A DNA stretch of 64,000 bases from Cunninghamia lanceolata (GCA_027924645.1 BSBN01001251.1:1922001-1986000); one strand, 5' to 3'; counted from the stretch's first letter, positions 23,760 to 41,207 are shown. Numbers and translations are program-made. The notes: generated by a model from the letters alone, not told the origin.

Positions 23760-24125
23760 GAACCTTTGCATCTAGTCCTTAATAGATTCATTCTCTGTTT
23801 ATACCAATTATCTCATTTTATTCATAGATTCATTCTCTCTTTGTACTAATTCTCTCATTTTAGTTACACTATTAATTGGTATTTTAGGGAAATGAAAATC
23901 ATTTTTAGACTTAATTTATACTTTATCCCAAGTTAAATTATGGTTAGGGCTCACTTTCATGTACTTTGATGCTTCGCCTCTTAAAGTTGCTACAAAATCT
24001 AATAGTTTTACTTGAGGGTCATTAACCCTTACTCTTCTCTAATAAGATTCTAGTACAAATAAATATTCCTTAGCATTTATAGTGTCTTTCCCAAATATGG
24101 GTAACTTTGCTCTATTTATTGCCAT
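23760..24125 (-). pseudogene. gag: Gag core of element C
   Basis: Minus strand from ATG at 24125: MAINRAKLPIFGKDTINAKE, then FVATLRGEASKYMKVSPNHN, LTWDKV and a K/F-rich end. This is the pattern of the retrotransposon gag domain (helical, with the LRGEA and LTWD landmarks). Stops interrupt it at least three times. Upstream (24130-24700, minus) is a Lys/Glu/Ser-rich stretch fitting the N-terminal gag region. Confidence 0.5.
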
Positions 24126-25459
24126 GTCTACTATCTTCCTTGGTTCTCTTCTTTCATTTTCTTTATTCTTATTTAGTGTCTTATCTCCTTCAATTGACAC
24201 TAGAGATGACATTTAGTAAGGAAGGTTCATTTCCTCTTTTGGTCATTTGGTTACATGGGATATCATTCTTGGGATGTATTCTTCTGCACCTACTGCCTTT
24301 TTACCTTCTATATTGCTACTCACATCTCTACTTTCCTCTATTATTTTCTCTCTCCATATACATTGTCTTGAGAAACCTCTCCTGTTATGCTCTATTGTCT
24401 CTACCACGTTTTCTTCTTTCTCACTACCTATTTTCATCTTTTTACGTCTTTTTTTCTCCTACCTTACTTTCCTTTCTTATCTACCTTTCAAGAGTAGGTG
24501 TCATAAGATTTGACCCTTGTTATTCTCCCTTCCTTTGACCCATAGGGTCCATCGCTGGATAGAATTGTTGTTCTTTCCCTTATGCTAGGAGTTGTTTATC
24601 TTTTTTATTTAGTGTATTCCTAGTTTCTACCCAAAGAGCCATGTTTGTGTCGAGGCGACTATCACAACCTAGGTCTTAGGTCATGCTTCTTCAGAGTTTG
24701 CTTTTACTACCACTCTTATGGTGTAATCCTCTTACTTGTAGACTATTCCTTCTTCCACTTATCTTCTATCCTCTTGTCTACTCTACTATTTTATTCTCTC
24801 TATTCCCAATGGTTAACTTATTCCTATGTTCTATCCCCTAATTCCCCTCTGTACTCTTCCTTTCCCAAATGTCACGTCTTTTCTCTTTTAACAATTATAT
24901 CTCTTTTGTTCCTCTTCCTTCCACCACCCAAAGGTGCCTAGCCCATTATGGGCTAGGAATTTGGGGCCACTATCCCATCTTCTACGAAGAACACCTTAAT
25001 TAACAATGATATTTCTAATATAAATCTTCCTTGGGTGTCCTCCAAGAAATTTGCCTCCTTTGCATCAAAACTTACCCAACCTTCTATACCCAAATTATTA
25101 TAAGTGAATTAAGTGTTGTTTGAAACTAATAGTCAATGGCTCTAGTCCATGGACAGTCAGATTTTGTAATTTTGTTCCACTTTTTAAGAGTCTAAACTAT
25201 CAATTTCTATTTTGCACATTTGTTGTCAACTTTGCTTGCTATGTTATATAAAACCGAAATAAATGAGGAAAAGTACAATAGATTCCTTGTCTCGTGGTCT
25301 AAAAAATTCTACTCTAAATTTGGAATATGGGATTTTGTTCTTCTTTACTTCTTTCCTAAAGAACTTGAAAAGTCTATCTTCTCACCATTCCTCTATTTGT
25401 AATAGCACATGTTTTCACACCATTGTTGTTTTGTCTCCCTTGGATATTAATCCCCAAGA

Positions 25460-26047
25460 CTTGGGCAATGACACCAAATGTCAGCAAGATCAAGTGGTTC
25501 ATTGAATTCTTGTTATGAAGTGTCTAAAGTAATGGGCTTAATGCAACATAAGAGAAAGAGATAAACATATATGCATCCATTAAATAAAATATGTACTACA
25601 CATATAACACTAGATAATATTCATCATCATATATTCATCTCATATACTTTATAAATATCTCCTCATATACATCTTTATCTCATTACAATGTCTTTTCTAT
25701 ATTCCTTATTGTTATCTACTTGTGCCATACACCATATGTATATATAGCATAGTCTAGCCCATGAGACATGTTTGTACAAGGTGTCCCTATACCCTTGGGT
25801 CATATGACATCAACTTTGGTTAAGCCACACTCTAATCTATATTAATTGGTAATTAGATTGTGCGGTATTGGTGGTGGTTGCTTGAGTTGGGTGGTTGCTA
25901 TCATATCTTCTTGCCAACAAACAATTAAGGAGCATCTAACTCCTATTTTAGCTCCTATTTATCTTTTCAATACACATTGTGAAAACAAGAACAAGGTATT
26001 TAACCAAGGTGCAAGGAAGAAGTTAGGATACTTGCACACCCTAGCAT
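25460..26047 (-). repeat. Possible primer site and 5' LTR of element C
   Basis: On the minus strand TGGTGTCATTGCCCAAG (25460-25476) follows an LTR-like end TTGATCTTGCTGACA (CA at 25479) by two bases. The LTR could reach TGCTAGGGTGTGCAAG at 26047, giving about 570 bp. The region has no coding content, but a matching 3' LTR was not found, so this rests on spacing and end motifs only. Confidence 0.33.
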
Positions 26048-26225
26048 AGTAGGTCCCTTAAAGGTGCTTATAAACATTGCCTTGATAATTAATACAAGTT
26101 TGAAAACTAAAGGAGTGAAATTTAGAGTGAAAGATTGACACAAACTAAATCATAGAAAAAGAACACAATCACAAATTTTCACAAATAAAATTACAATAGT
26201 GATTCTATCTAGTCCGGTTACAAAG

Positions 26226-26586
26226 TTTAGTGACATATTTATTTGATAAGATTTAAAGATTACAAATAATTTCTAGTTTGATAATTCATAACCCATTTTA
26301 AATCACCCCTTAGAAGAGCTACATACCCTAACCTTACTGTTTCAATTACACTTCTATTTGTTGTGTTTATACTTAATTATCAATTATTATAAAAAAATAC
26401 AAATGTCATTAATAGAACTGATATTAAGAGTTGGTTAGAGAGTTTAGCGACATATTTATTCGATAAGATTTAAAGATTACAAATAGTTTCTAGTTTGATA
26501 ATTCATAACCCATTTCAAATCACCTATAGAAGAGCTACATACCCTAACCTTCTTGTTTCAATTACACTTCTATTTGTTGTGTTTAC
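26226..26586 (+). repeat. Direct repeat, period 217 bp
   Basis: Copy 1 (26226-26442) and a partial copy 2 (26443-26586) both start TTTAG(T/C)GACATATTTATT and share the block AGAGCTACATACCCTAACCTT followed by TTTCAATTACACTTCT. A third partial copy starts at about 26741 and runs into the palindrome. Copy 2 is broken off at GTTGTGTTTA by a protease-like fragment. No gene here. Confidence 0.85.
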
Positions 26587-26740
26587 TAAATACTCTTGGA
26601 GAAATAAAACTTTCAGTTTCTCCACTATCAATTAAAATAGAAATAGGAACTCCAAACAAAGTCCCTGTTGTCTCTATAGGAGTAATTTGGTACTCCACTT
26701 GGCGATTGTCCAATGTTGCATGGATCCTTTGTTGAAAAGT
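26585..26740 (-). pseudogene. Captured fragment of a gypsy protease
   Basis: The minus strand encodes ATLDNRQVEYQITPIETT, GTLFGVPISILIDSGETES and FISPRVFSK. Element B has VALDNRQAEYQITPVETT and ILFGVPISVLIDTGATEC at 8762-8880, so this is the same part of a related element. The active site reads DSGE instead of DTGA. Only about 155 bp is present, set between partial copies of an unrelated direct repeat, without LTRs. Confidence 0.85.
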
Positions 26741-26765
26741 AGAGCTACGTACCCTAACCTTCTTG

Positions 26766-26859
26766 TTTCAATTACACTTCTATTTGTTGTGTTTATACTT
26801 AATTATCAATTATTATTGATAATTAAGTATAAACACAACAAATAGAAGTGTAATTGAAA
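26766..26859. repeat. Perfect palindrome, 45-bp arms, 4-bp spacer
   Basis: The left arm 26766-26810 (begins TTTCAATTACACTTCTATTT) is followed by TATT and by its exact reverse complement at 26815-26859. The left arm is part of the direct repeat copies at 26226-26586, so the right arm is an inverted copy of the same sequence. It would form a hairpin in single-stranded DNA or RNA. Confidence 0.95.
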
Positions 26860-27105
26860 ATAGAACTGTCATAAATGAAAATAAAAATTAGTAATAATTA
26901 TTCATAGAAGTCACCTTCAAACAGGAAAAAACAGGGGGGTCAAATCTAACTCAAATAAAAAATCTAACAACAGATTTAAAAAAAAAAACTTCTTGTTGAA
27001 ATTTCCAGTTGCTCTGTCTAGTCACCCAAGAATAACAAAGAGAAAAAATGAAAAATCAAGAAAAAGGAACAGGAATCAAACACGTATCAGAATACATTCT
27101 GGCAG

Positions 27106-27114
27106 CTATAAAAG
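27106..27114 (+). promoter_or_regulatory. TATA box of the PECT1-type gene
   Basis: CTATAAAAG at 27106-27114 lies 194 bp before the ATG. A transcript start about 30 bp downstream would give a 5' leader near 165 nt. 26866-27105 upstream shows no repeat termini and is the likely proximal promoter. Inferred from motif and spacing only. Confidence 0.6.
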
Positions 27115-27304
27115 CAAAAGCCAATTACACAAAGTCATTTTGAAAAAGTTGAGACTGGAATGAGTCTAGAAACCTACGAGTCTCTGTCTGTTGAATATTC
27201 GTGGGCATGGAACAAGCTCTGGCCCAGAGACAGCAAAAGGAAAACCCTTAAAACGTAATAAAATCACCTGAGCCAAAAAAAGAAAATAGTGAAGAGGCAG
27301 TTGA

Positions 27305-32386
<5,082 letters not shown>

Positions 32387-34406
32387 TGTAATGTCCCCTT
32401 TTAGGATATTCCCGGTTTCTTCACCTGCATACAATAATAACTACTAGAAAAGGGACATTAGAAATATTAAAGATCAATAAATTAGATCATAATCAGTTCA
32501 TAGCATTATTCATATTAAAATTCATCTATCATTCATATTAAATTCATCTATCATAGCATAATTATTAATGAGATCAATACTTTATAACATAAATAATGAG
32601 ATCAAAACATATATTAACAAGCACAAAGTATACACATCATACACAAAGCAAACATTTAATTATTTCAGGGGTATTCCCAATGGTCAATCACATAATGAAA
32701 CTCTATGAGAAAGCATATAGGGCACCGGGAGCCTGACACACCTTAACCAAGTCCAAGGGCGGTACGTCCATCCCGGATTTCACCCCCTTGGCCCACAAGT
32801 GACAGAAACACCCGTCCATCCAACTTGGGGTGGGCTACTTGATGAAGGGACCAGTGCTACCGCTTGTCCCCTAATATGCATTTCACATTTATTCCAAATG
32901 TGATGGCTCATTAGGTTAAAGTACCTCTTGATGGATTTCAAGTTTGGTTCAAGGATTGTACTATATCCTTCTTTGCTGTTAACTCTTGTTGTATAGCCAA
33001 TATATATACTTGATATATTTCCTTTTGGCTGATTCTTCTATGACTTCCTTCCAATGAAGATAACTTCCTTTGATTGCTAATTGATATCTCAGATATTTGC
33101 TGATTTGATTGATTCAATAATAGACTTATAGAACAATAGAATGATAGAATAATAGCAGGATAGAATAAAAGGATGATATAATAACAGACTGATGGAATAA
33201 TAGAATGATAGATTGATAGAATAGAATGATGATAGAAGAATAGAATGAGAGAATGATATAATAATCGAATGATAGAATGATGGACTAATAGATTAATAGA
33301 ATGAGACGCTGATAGAGTTATAGTGTGATAGAATGGCTGCAATACATAATTCTCTGCTGTTATCCATTATTGCATATATATTCTTAAATGATTTCCTTAT
33401 ATATTATATTGCATTGTCCAATTTCATCCTTTCTCAAATCTGTATAGTATCCATGTATCCTTCTGCTGTTATGCTTCAGATATCTCTTTTAAATGAGTTC
33501 ATATTTCATTCTATATCCTCCTTCAAACATTCCTCTCAATTGCCTCTTATACCTTCTCAAAGGATATGTATTGATTAATAGACATATCTCTTATAAAAGA
33601 GAATGACTCTTCAAATAGATTGCACCTCTTAATGAAGACAAACAAATTGTATCCCTTCTTCAACAAATCGCTACTCCTTGTATGATTGTAACTTATGTAC
33701 ATTAATCGCTATCTTTACAAATCTTATTTCTTATGTTCTTTTATAATTAAGACTTTTGTCTTATTCAAACCTTTTGTCTTATCTAACAATTGTATACCTT
33801 TAATGTTCTAATCACTTCTTCAATTCGCATCTTATCACACAATTGCTTTTTCTTTCATTTGGTCACTCCACATCTCATGAAGTCGGCCAAGGTAAGTATT
33901 CTTTATATCATCACTGCTTCTTTTGTAAACACTGCCTTGTTTAACCCTCGATCACTGCCATTTAATTGTTTATCAAATCGCATACCTTAATTGCATCTTA
34001 ATCACACCCCTTGTGTATATATATGACTTTTCTTTTATTCAAATGTTGCTCTTCTTTGGTGAGTCGGCCAAATAGAATTTGCTGTCTTTTTTCTTATTCT
34101 TTGACTGCCCACTTTGTTTTACCATATACCTTTATGAATTAGTTTCACTTCATATTTCTCACTACACTTTATTATTAACTCTTTTAAATAAGACAAGTTT
34201 GTCTTATATGGGCACTCCACTTACGATGGTGTTCCAATGGCATCTTGCACTAGAATCTAGGAAGTCTGGAAGTAGTTCTGATCTAGCTATGTCCCGTACT
34301 GATCTTGAGGTGGCCAATTGGGAGGTCAGCCAAATTTCAAACTTAATTAAAATTTAGGATTTTGACAAAGAGATCTTCAAGTTGGCTCATAGTACAGGAC
34401 ATTTTA
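32387..34406 (-). repeat. Solo LTR, family X, copy 1
   Basis: The left end TGTAATGTCCCCTTTTAGGA is the reverse complement of the right end of the LTR at 43484-45023, so this copy is on the minus strand. The right end reads AGTACAGGACATTTTA, close to the expected start of the family but with TA for the final CA. TGAAA flanks both sides (32382-32386 and 34407-34411). Inside are CCTTGGCCCACAAGTG-type sequence near 32790 and a minisatellite built from ATAGAATGAT-like units at 33115-33335. ORFs in it (e.g. 32938-33342) come from the minisatellite and are not genes. 34412-34729 holds nothing recognised. Confidence 0.72.
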
Positions 34407-34729
34407 TGAAAGGATGAGAACTGGGATGAAATGTATCTTTGGTGCAATTGCTAAAAGTGGTGGAGAATCTTTGGTGTGGAGTGCTAACACGAGTTCAAAT
34501 AGGATGGCTAGAGTCCACAATACGTGCAATTGGAATGTTAAAGCATGTTAAATGATTATCTGATCGTGGTACCGCACAAAGGAAGCAAGATATAGAGATT
34601 TAACTGCCAGTGACATTAGAGGTTTTTTTGGACAAAGGTGGCAATTGAATGACTAGGGAAGACGTAGATAACCAAGTGATCTAGACGTGATTTATGGTCA
34701 GGAATTGTCAGAATAAGGCTACATAGGAT

Positions 34730-36130
34730 TGTAATGTCCCCATTTTCCGGGTCCTCTTGCAGCGCAGTTGGAGCTGACTTTCTGGGGTGGATTTGATTGC
34801 TTAGGCCCAAACTTACTATTTTTGGCAAATTAGGGTTTTTGTCTGTTTCGGGATTTTTAGTGTTGGAGATGAAGCATCTTGGCGAGACCTTTCCAATAGT
34901 CTACAGATCACTGGATTTCGAGATCATTTGGGCCTCCGTTTTAAAGTCCGTAAATTATTAATGTTTATTTAATATTGGATTTTGGGTTATAATGATTAAG
35001 TGTAAAAAAAATGAAATATTAATAAAGTCACTTAGCCATAATGTTGAGCGCTCCTCTTGAGTTTATTAAAAGTGACTTCAAATAAAATATTCCCTCCAAA
35101 AGTTGAATCGACCCCCTTAGAGGAATTATAAAAGGGGAAAAAACAATTCATTTGGCATGTTGATTATTTCATTTGCTTTGGCTTTGGCTCTGCAAAGAGT
35201 TTGAGGGTTTTGGAGAAATTTGAAACCATGGCTTTTGGAGACGAAAACCTCTATGAGTAACAGCATTCCGCAGGTGTGAAAGATCATCCCCGAGTGCTTG
35301 AAAAGGCAAATACACTCAATGTTTGCATTTGTGCTTCAAGGGTTGAATACATGTATTGTCGCGGAGGAGATTTTAGAGATATATTATCAGTTTATTGCCA
35401 CTACATTTGCTGAGGGATATTGAAGATCATATTCCAAGTTATAGACTGCATTTTGAGGAGTTATTGGCACATTGGTCTTCATTCCTTGCTGGCCGTACCT
35501 TTGCTAGTGAGGGCCGTACCATTTGCTGGGAATATTGTGAGTTTTTGGTGTTACTTCCCTTCCTTTGGAGTCGCCATCAGCAAGTAACTGCATGCAGATC
35601 AGAACATAGGTATTCGAAGGGGGTTTCACTTGTGTTTTTGCTGATCTTACACTCCACTTGTGCCGTACAACAGCTGGGGAAAATCGCGGGTCTGCTGGGA
35701 GTTGATCCACACTTCATTTGCAGTTTCTATACCTCTCTTTTTGGCGCCTAGGGTTGCAGTATTTATATACCAGCAATTGTTTGAGATAGTACTTTCATAT
35801 GTATGCATTTTGGAGGTGTTTCCATAGCCCATGTAGTGCTGGTGCATGTACAGCATATGTATCAAGTTGAAGATATGCAAATGGGTATGCCTCTATAATT
35901 CATTTTGAGTGATTTTATGATCTGGGTCATTGTTCTTTTTCGCATATCTGTTATAGTTTTTCTGGGTTATCATTGCATGTCATATATTTCATTGTTATCT
36001 AGCAAAACAATCGCATGCAAAACAAAAACTCCTTCTGCAACTTCTGTCTAGTTCTAAAAGACCACAAATTAAAAATAAAATATAACATAATATAATAAAC
36101 TAAAAGAACAAACAGGGGCAACTCATTACA
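34730..36130 (+). repeat. Solo LTR related to element E, copy 1
   Basis: Starts TGTAATGTCCCCATTTTCCG and ends AACTCATTACA. Flanks are AGGAT (34725-34729) and AGGAC (36131-36135), a target duplication with one mismatch. A TATA box ATTATAAAAGGGG lies at about 35128-35140. It shares GGCCTCCGTTTTAAAGTCCG with the LTR of element E (minus strand near 60410-60435), so both are one family. ORFs such as 35395-35751 are chance frames. Confidence 0.8.
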
Positions 36131-37100
36131 AGGACCAACATGGAGCTACACACAGATCTTTTGGCTGACTTGATGGCTAAAAGAAATGCTTAAACAAAAG
36201 CCATGGTTTTGCAGGAGAATAACAAGAAATTGTTGACTAAAATTAGCAACCTCAAGCTTTTTCCTCTAGTTGTCACAGCTCCACAACAATTGTTGTTTGG
36301 CTTTGCATCTGACCCTTTAAGATGCCCAAAGGAGGTTGCAAGAAATGGATGTGGTGTATAAGAAAACCTTAATTTCATTCTTTAGCCCACACACCATGGG
36401 TGTTAGGGAACTGGTCACCATTGTCTGGACCATCATGAGGAACTTATTTTATTTAAGCAAGGTCATCTCTTCTCTAAGGTCTGCTACAATTCCTGTCAGC
36501 TTGGCAAGACAGAACAGAAAATAAGGAATGTATGGCAAGGGTTGGAACATTGTGATCATCTCAAGGAAATGACTTCGATGCAATTATAACAAAGATCTAG
36601 GTTGAGAGTTGATTGATATGATAGAGTGTGTGTTACAAGCTAAGTAGAAGATTCAGTAGGTTGAGGCTCCTATGAAGGAAGCTATCCCATAGATCTCAAG
36701 TCACCCATTGTATCTCAAAAATTAGATCAAGCCTTTGAGAAGATTCACTACGACAAAGATTGGATGGATCCTGTGGAGATCATGCTTGAATATTTTCAAA
36801 AACATATAACCATGGAGGCAGTCTCTGAAGCTAATTCAGTAAATATATCTTGGTTAAGGCTGTGGAACTCAACATCAACCTGAAGGACAATGAATATGAT
36901 ACAAGATAAGCAATGGAATAATAATATTTTCACTTTGATAACTCCAAAGAAAAATATTTGAGGCACCCCCTTGGCCTGATGGGGTTGCATGGAATGCATT
37001 GGTCAACTTCTTCCTCCCGTCTCTTTACACTGGCTAGATATCAGTTGTGAGTAAAAAACCTTTTGTTGAAAGAGTCCCTCCCCCTGCTTCTGCTGCAAAG

Positions 37101-37390
37101 TCAAACTCCCATGGAGCTTGATCTCTCTTCTTCTGCTGATCCTTGATTCTTCAAATGTGGTGTAACATGAGTTGACATCATAAAACTTACCCGCTGTGGT
37201 TCTTTGACAAGAACATGAATTATATTCATAATCATCTGATCATTTCAAACTCCTATGTAGCTTGATCCCTCTTCTTCTGCTGCTTCTTGATTCTTCAAAT
37301 GCAGTGTGATGTGGGTTGACACTACAAGACTTACCCACTATTGTGCTTTGATAAGACCATGAGTTGTATTCAATTATTTGAAAATTGTGA
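37101..37390 (+). repeat. Tandem duplication, period 144 bp
   Basis: TCAAACTCCCATGGAGCTTG (37101) recurs as TCAAACTCCTATGTAGCTTG (37245), followed in both by CTTCTTCTGCTG, TTGATTCTTCAAATG and ACTTACCC. The copies have diverged by roughly one base in seven by eye. No coding content. Confidence 0.8.
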
Positions 37391-38648
37391 AGCGTGGTTG
37401 TATTCAATTCTTTTCTTCTCCACGTGGGGGAAGGGGTGGCCAGGTTGGGTGGATGGTGGGTGTGTGAATGTAAACCAACATTTAAAAAAATAGTATAAAA
37501 CGATTCTAGGAATCACCAAGGAATGCTGCATTTTTTATAGCGTCCTTAAAAATTTATTGTAATATGAAGATATGTGTGGTCCCTACCCTCATAGGAGTAA
37601 TTGATAGACAACATGTCTCCCAATGGAGTGTTCTTTGCTCATTCTCTACTCAAGCAATTAATGAGGAGCATTAGTCTCTAATTTGGGTTGATGAAGATGT
37701 AAAGGGTAAAATCACAGCTGAAGTCAAGGCAAGTCATGGGTAACTCATATGACAATGCAGTCAAGGGCAGATTCAACTATTTGAAGGTCTCATCAACAAC
37801 ATTGGAGTTTTATTAGCAGTTTGGCAGAGGTACTAGTTGAGTGCAATGAACTTTTTTGTTTTGTATTTCCTAATGTGCTTTTTCTCATACCCTTTTTTCT
37901 TTTATTTACAGGTTGACATGCAATCAGAGCCCATATTGATCCTGATTTTGATATTTAGTGTCCCTTAATATAGTTAGGCAGTCCCTAGAAGGTTTTTGTT
38001 ATAAGATTTGCACTGTATCTGTGCCCATTGTAATTCTGTTTCTGAAAGGCCATGACTAGTGCTTTAAGTTTTGTAAAGATTCATGGCAATGGATTGTGCA
38101 TTTGCTAGAATTAGTGCTTTGGAAGTGCATTCTCCCTCTCTCTCTGTCAGTGTGTGATAATGAATCAAATTCTCAGTTATTTTTTAATGTAAAAGGCCAT
38201 GTTATATTTCTGTGAATGTTTTATTGTAAAGATTCATCGTCTTCCTTGGTGCATTTATGGTATTTTGTATCTACTTGTGGATGCTATGAGAATTAGTCTT
38301 CTTCCTAGATTCATTCTTAGTTGAAACAACTTTGTTTCTTATCTTTGCCTGTTCATTCTTGTGAAACTAATGTTGCTATACACATTTAAAGTTATATGAT
38401 GTTTGATTAGGCACTGATCTAGAAAGCTGGTCACATATTTTTCCAAAATTCATCAGTGAATCTTTCGAATGTTTCAAAAATCACCACAATAGGAGGTTAT
38501 CTGTGCTGTAATTGATTAACTCACATAAATAGATGATTTATCAAGGCCTTCTATTGCCATGTACAATTTGATTGTCCTAGAAACTATTTGTGGCTGTCTC
38601 ATTTAGGTTGACACTAACTTTTGAAAGTAGTCTAGGGTGTCTATTTGC

Positions 38649-38970
38649 AACAAAAGCACACTGCTTGATGAGGTGCATTCGTGGCATTAGTGCACTATAT
38701 GATTTTCCAGCATTAGAACTTAGAAGCATTAGCCTCACAAGTGATGGTGACAGTTTCAGTCCTTGTTCGGTAAGGAGACATTGTCAGAGCAATTGAGGTA
38801 AAAAATTACCACAACAAAAGCACATTGCTTGATAAAGTGCATTGATTACAATAATGCACGACATTGTTTCTTAGTGCTAGAACATTAGCTTCACCAGTGA
38901 CAGTGACAGTAATGTTTTATGATCAGAAGAAATTGTTGGAGCAACACTTGAGGTTTCAAAAATTGAGTTT
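38649..38970 (+). repeat. Diverged tandem duplication, about 160 bp units
   Basis: CAACAAAAGCACACTGCTTGATGA near 38648 recurs as CAACAAAAGCACATTGCTTGATAA near 38812, and in both it is followed by TTAGTGC, TTAGAA or TAGAAC, and GTGA(T/C)(G)GTGACAGT. Old local duplication without gene content. Confidence 0.65.
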
Positions 38971-40826
38971 ATTTTGAAGGGAACAGACTGAATATCAGGG
39001 TTTTGCAGAAGATGTGTTGTGAATACCAAAAAACCGTGCTTCTACTAATTGTTCTAGATAAATTTTGCTGAAGTCACAATATACTAGATTACTCGTCTAA
39101 TTTTACATAAAAAAATGAGAATCCATGCAAATAAGAGCAATGATACGCATTAGGACTGTATTTTGGTTCAGGCCATTCTGGGCTGGTATTTCCTGTTTCC
39201 AGGTCATATCTAGGTTGTTTCTAGTTACTTCAGACCACTTCCAGTCCATTTTGAGCAATTTCTTGGTCTTTTCTGTTTTCATGAATCCACTAAATTACTG
39301 TTTGCTTTCAGAAACCTCCAAACCTGTTTCATTGCATTACTGTTCTATTCATTTTTCCGTGTCCTACTTGTGGTAACTTAGTATGGTTGTTTGAGGACAA
39401 TTTTTAGTGAGGGCTACTCCCTCATCATATGCTAGAGACTGATTTGATTATTCTTTTATTGCATTCACAATTTCTTCCCTGCATTTCTTTTAGGGTCTAT
39501 TGATGATTTTTAATTTTCAGTTAGTTTATCTGCAAGAGAAATCTATTTCAAGGGTATGATGTAGCAATGTGCCCATGCATGTGTAAGAATAGCATATAAA
39601 CATTACTCTGCATAGTCAAATTGTGGGCGCCAAATCTCCTTTGGTGTAGTATGTGGCTCAGACATTTCTTGTATAACCAATTGCAGTTTGAAATGTTATT
39701 AAAATGATTATTTTCTGCCACAAATAAAAACTTTACCGTGTGCTCTCATGATTTGTGGAGTATAAGGACTTCAAGTACAAAGAAGCAAGTTATTTAATTT
39801 GAGCTACAAAGGACTTGAGATCAGGACATGAGTTCCCAATTCAATTTTTTGTAGGTATTTTTTAGGCTTTTTTAGAGACAGCTGTATGATTATATGTAGA
39901 ATGCAACTTTGATGCAGTTGAGAAGTTTATTTGACAATTAATGTGGTCAATCACTATTCTAGGTGTTGGAGGCAGTTTAAAGATAAAACTATAGAAAATA
40001 CAACTCTAGAAACTTAAGCCAGCCAAAACTTTGATATGGAGAAATATTTGTGTGTGCATGTCCATGTGCATGTGTGTATAAAAGAGTGTGTGGATACACA
40101 AACGCATGTTTGCAAGGATATGCTCACGGCAAATGATTGTAATGTTATAGTCCTTAAGCTATAAGCTTGATAACGATATTATATTTGTAGCGGTTCTATG
40201 AAGGAGAAAATTATAACACACAATGTTTACAACTATGTCTATACAACACTTATTAAATTACGGACTTCACAGTCCTTGTCCATGGAAGGATTCACAACTA
40301 GGCCAAGGATAAGGAGGAGGTACCATTGTTACAAAAAAGAATATATTGATTATAATTTATGATGGAGGGTGCAGCTTGTCATCTATGGGTGAAGTCCTCC
40401 CTCCCCCTTATCCTCTAAGAATTCGCTATGGGCAATTGGGTAGATGTGAGTGCAAGCAGAGTTGATCATTGATTTCTATTTTTGGAAATGGAATCAAAGA
40501 GCTATAATAGGGATTGAAGCCCAGAAAACTGATAATACATGAAATTAATTTATACATCATTGACCTAGTTGATAATGTTGGTAGGGAAAAGAGGAAGAAT
40601 CATATTATTGGTTGGGGCGGTAATGTTGTCCAAACAAGGATGAGGTGAGGAAGGATTATAGAAGGGATCAAAGAAGGCCAAAGGGGATTTTGAGGATTGA
40701 AAGGCTCGATGGAGGACACTACGAGGGAAATTAGGGGACACGTGTTAGGAAAATAGGAGGACACCTAGGGGAAAGCTATTAAGGCAATGGTAACGATCCA
40801 AAGTACTCTTCTTGATAAGTACTTTA

Positions 40827-41207
40827 TGTAAGATTTGGCTATGGAGATAGCCACCCAAGATTAAGAAGGTCTAATGGAAAGCACAAAGAAAACCAATATG
40901 ACAAAATAATTCTATTCTAATCAAAATGATGCAATGATACAAGGTTCAAGATTGCTCATATGAGAGCTACTAGTGGGTATATATAGGATACATCACCAAG
41001 AGATGTGAATGTATAATCAATGTGGGATAATAAGAGATGTAGTCACATGTCTAGTACATTTCCATTAAACAAGGAAAGTACAAGTCACATGATGCGAGTA
41101 CAACCTACCCAAGTAGATAACTACTTAAGCAATCTTATCCTATCCTTGGTGCATATAATGCAATAAAGTAATAAATTAAATGCAAAAAATAAAATAATGC
41201 ACCAACA
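40827..41207 (-). repeat. 3' LTR of element D
   Basis: On the minus strand it starts TGTTGGTGCATTATTTT at 41207 and ends at 40827. It matches 43069-43442 through shared blocks such as ACCTAATGG/TCTAATGGAAAGCACAAAGA and CAATGATACAAG. A TATA-like GGGTATATATAGGA sits at about 40976-40990. Confidence 0.88.

Larger units (their letters stand above)
20200..25476 (-). mobile_element. Element C: decayed gag/protease retroelement relic
   Basis: Read on the minus strand from right to left: a primer-site-like sequence at 25460-25476, a gag core at 23760-24125, two zinc knuckles at 21745-21793 and about 21351-21393, and a protease-like segment near 20650-20760. About 22200-23640 separates gag core from the knuckles and is probably an insertion or very decayed gag. 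No RT, RNase H or integrase was seen downstream. The many plus-strand ORFs here (rich in Leu, Ser, Phe) are antisense shadows. Element type (gypsy-like) is inferred from the gag core, so only the broad call is safe. Confidence 0.5.
36136..40826. other. No recognised gene; two local duplications
   Basis: Mostly T-rich, low-copy-looking sequence. Near 36139-36360 the plus strand reads MELHTDLLADLMAKRNA, then a stop and VLQENNKKLLTKISNLKLF, perhaps a broken gag start, unassigned. A CT/TG-rich patch at 38130-38155 and a TGTG-rich patch at 40045-40110 are simple repeats. No splice-supported PECT1 exon was found. Two local tandem duplications are listed separately. Confidence 0.4.

Noticed and set aside
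24107..24538. 143-codon plus-strand ORF rich in Leu/Phe/Ser, looking like a membrane protein
   Set aside because: It is the antisense of the Lys/Glu-rich gag of element C; A/G-rich coding sequence gives hydrophobic antisense frames.
33115..33335. CRISPR-like regular short repeats
   Set aside because: ATAGAATGAT units are contiguous and degenerate with no unique spacers; a minisatellite in a plant LTR.
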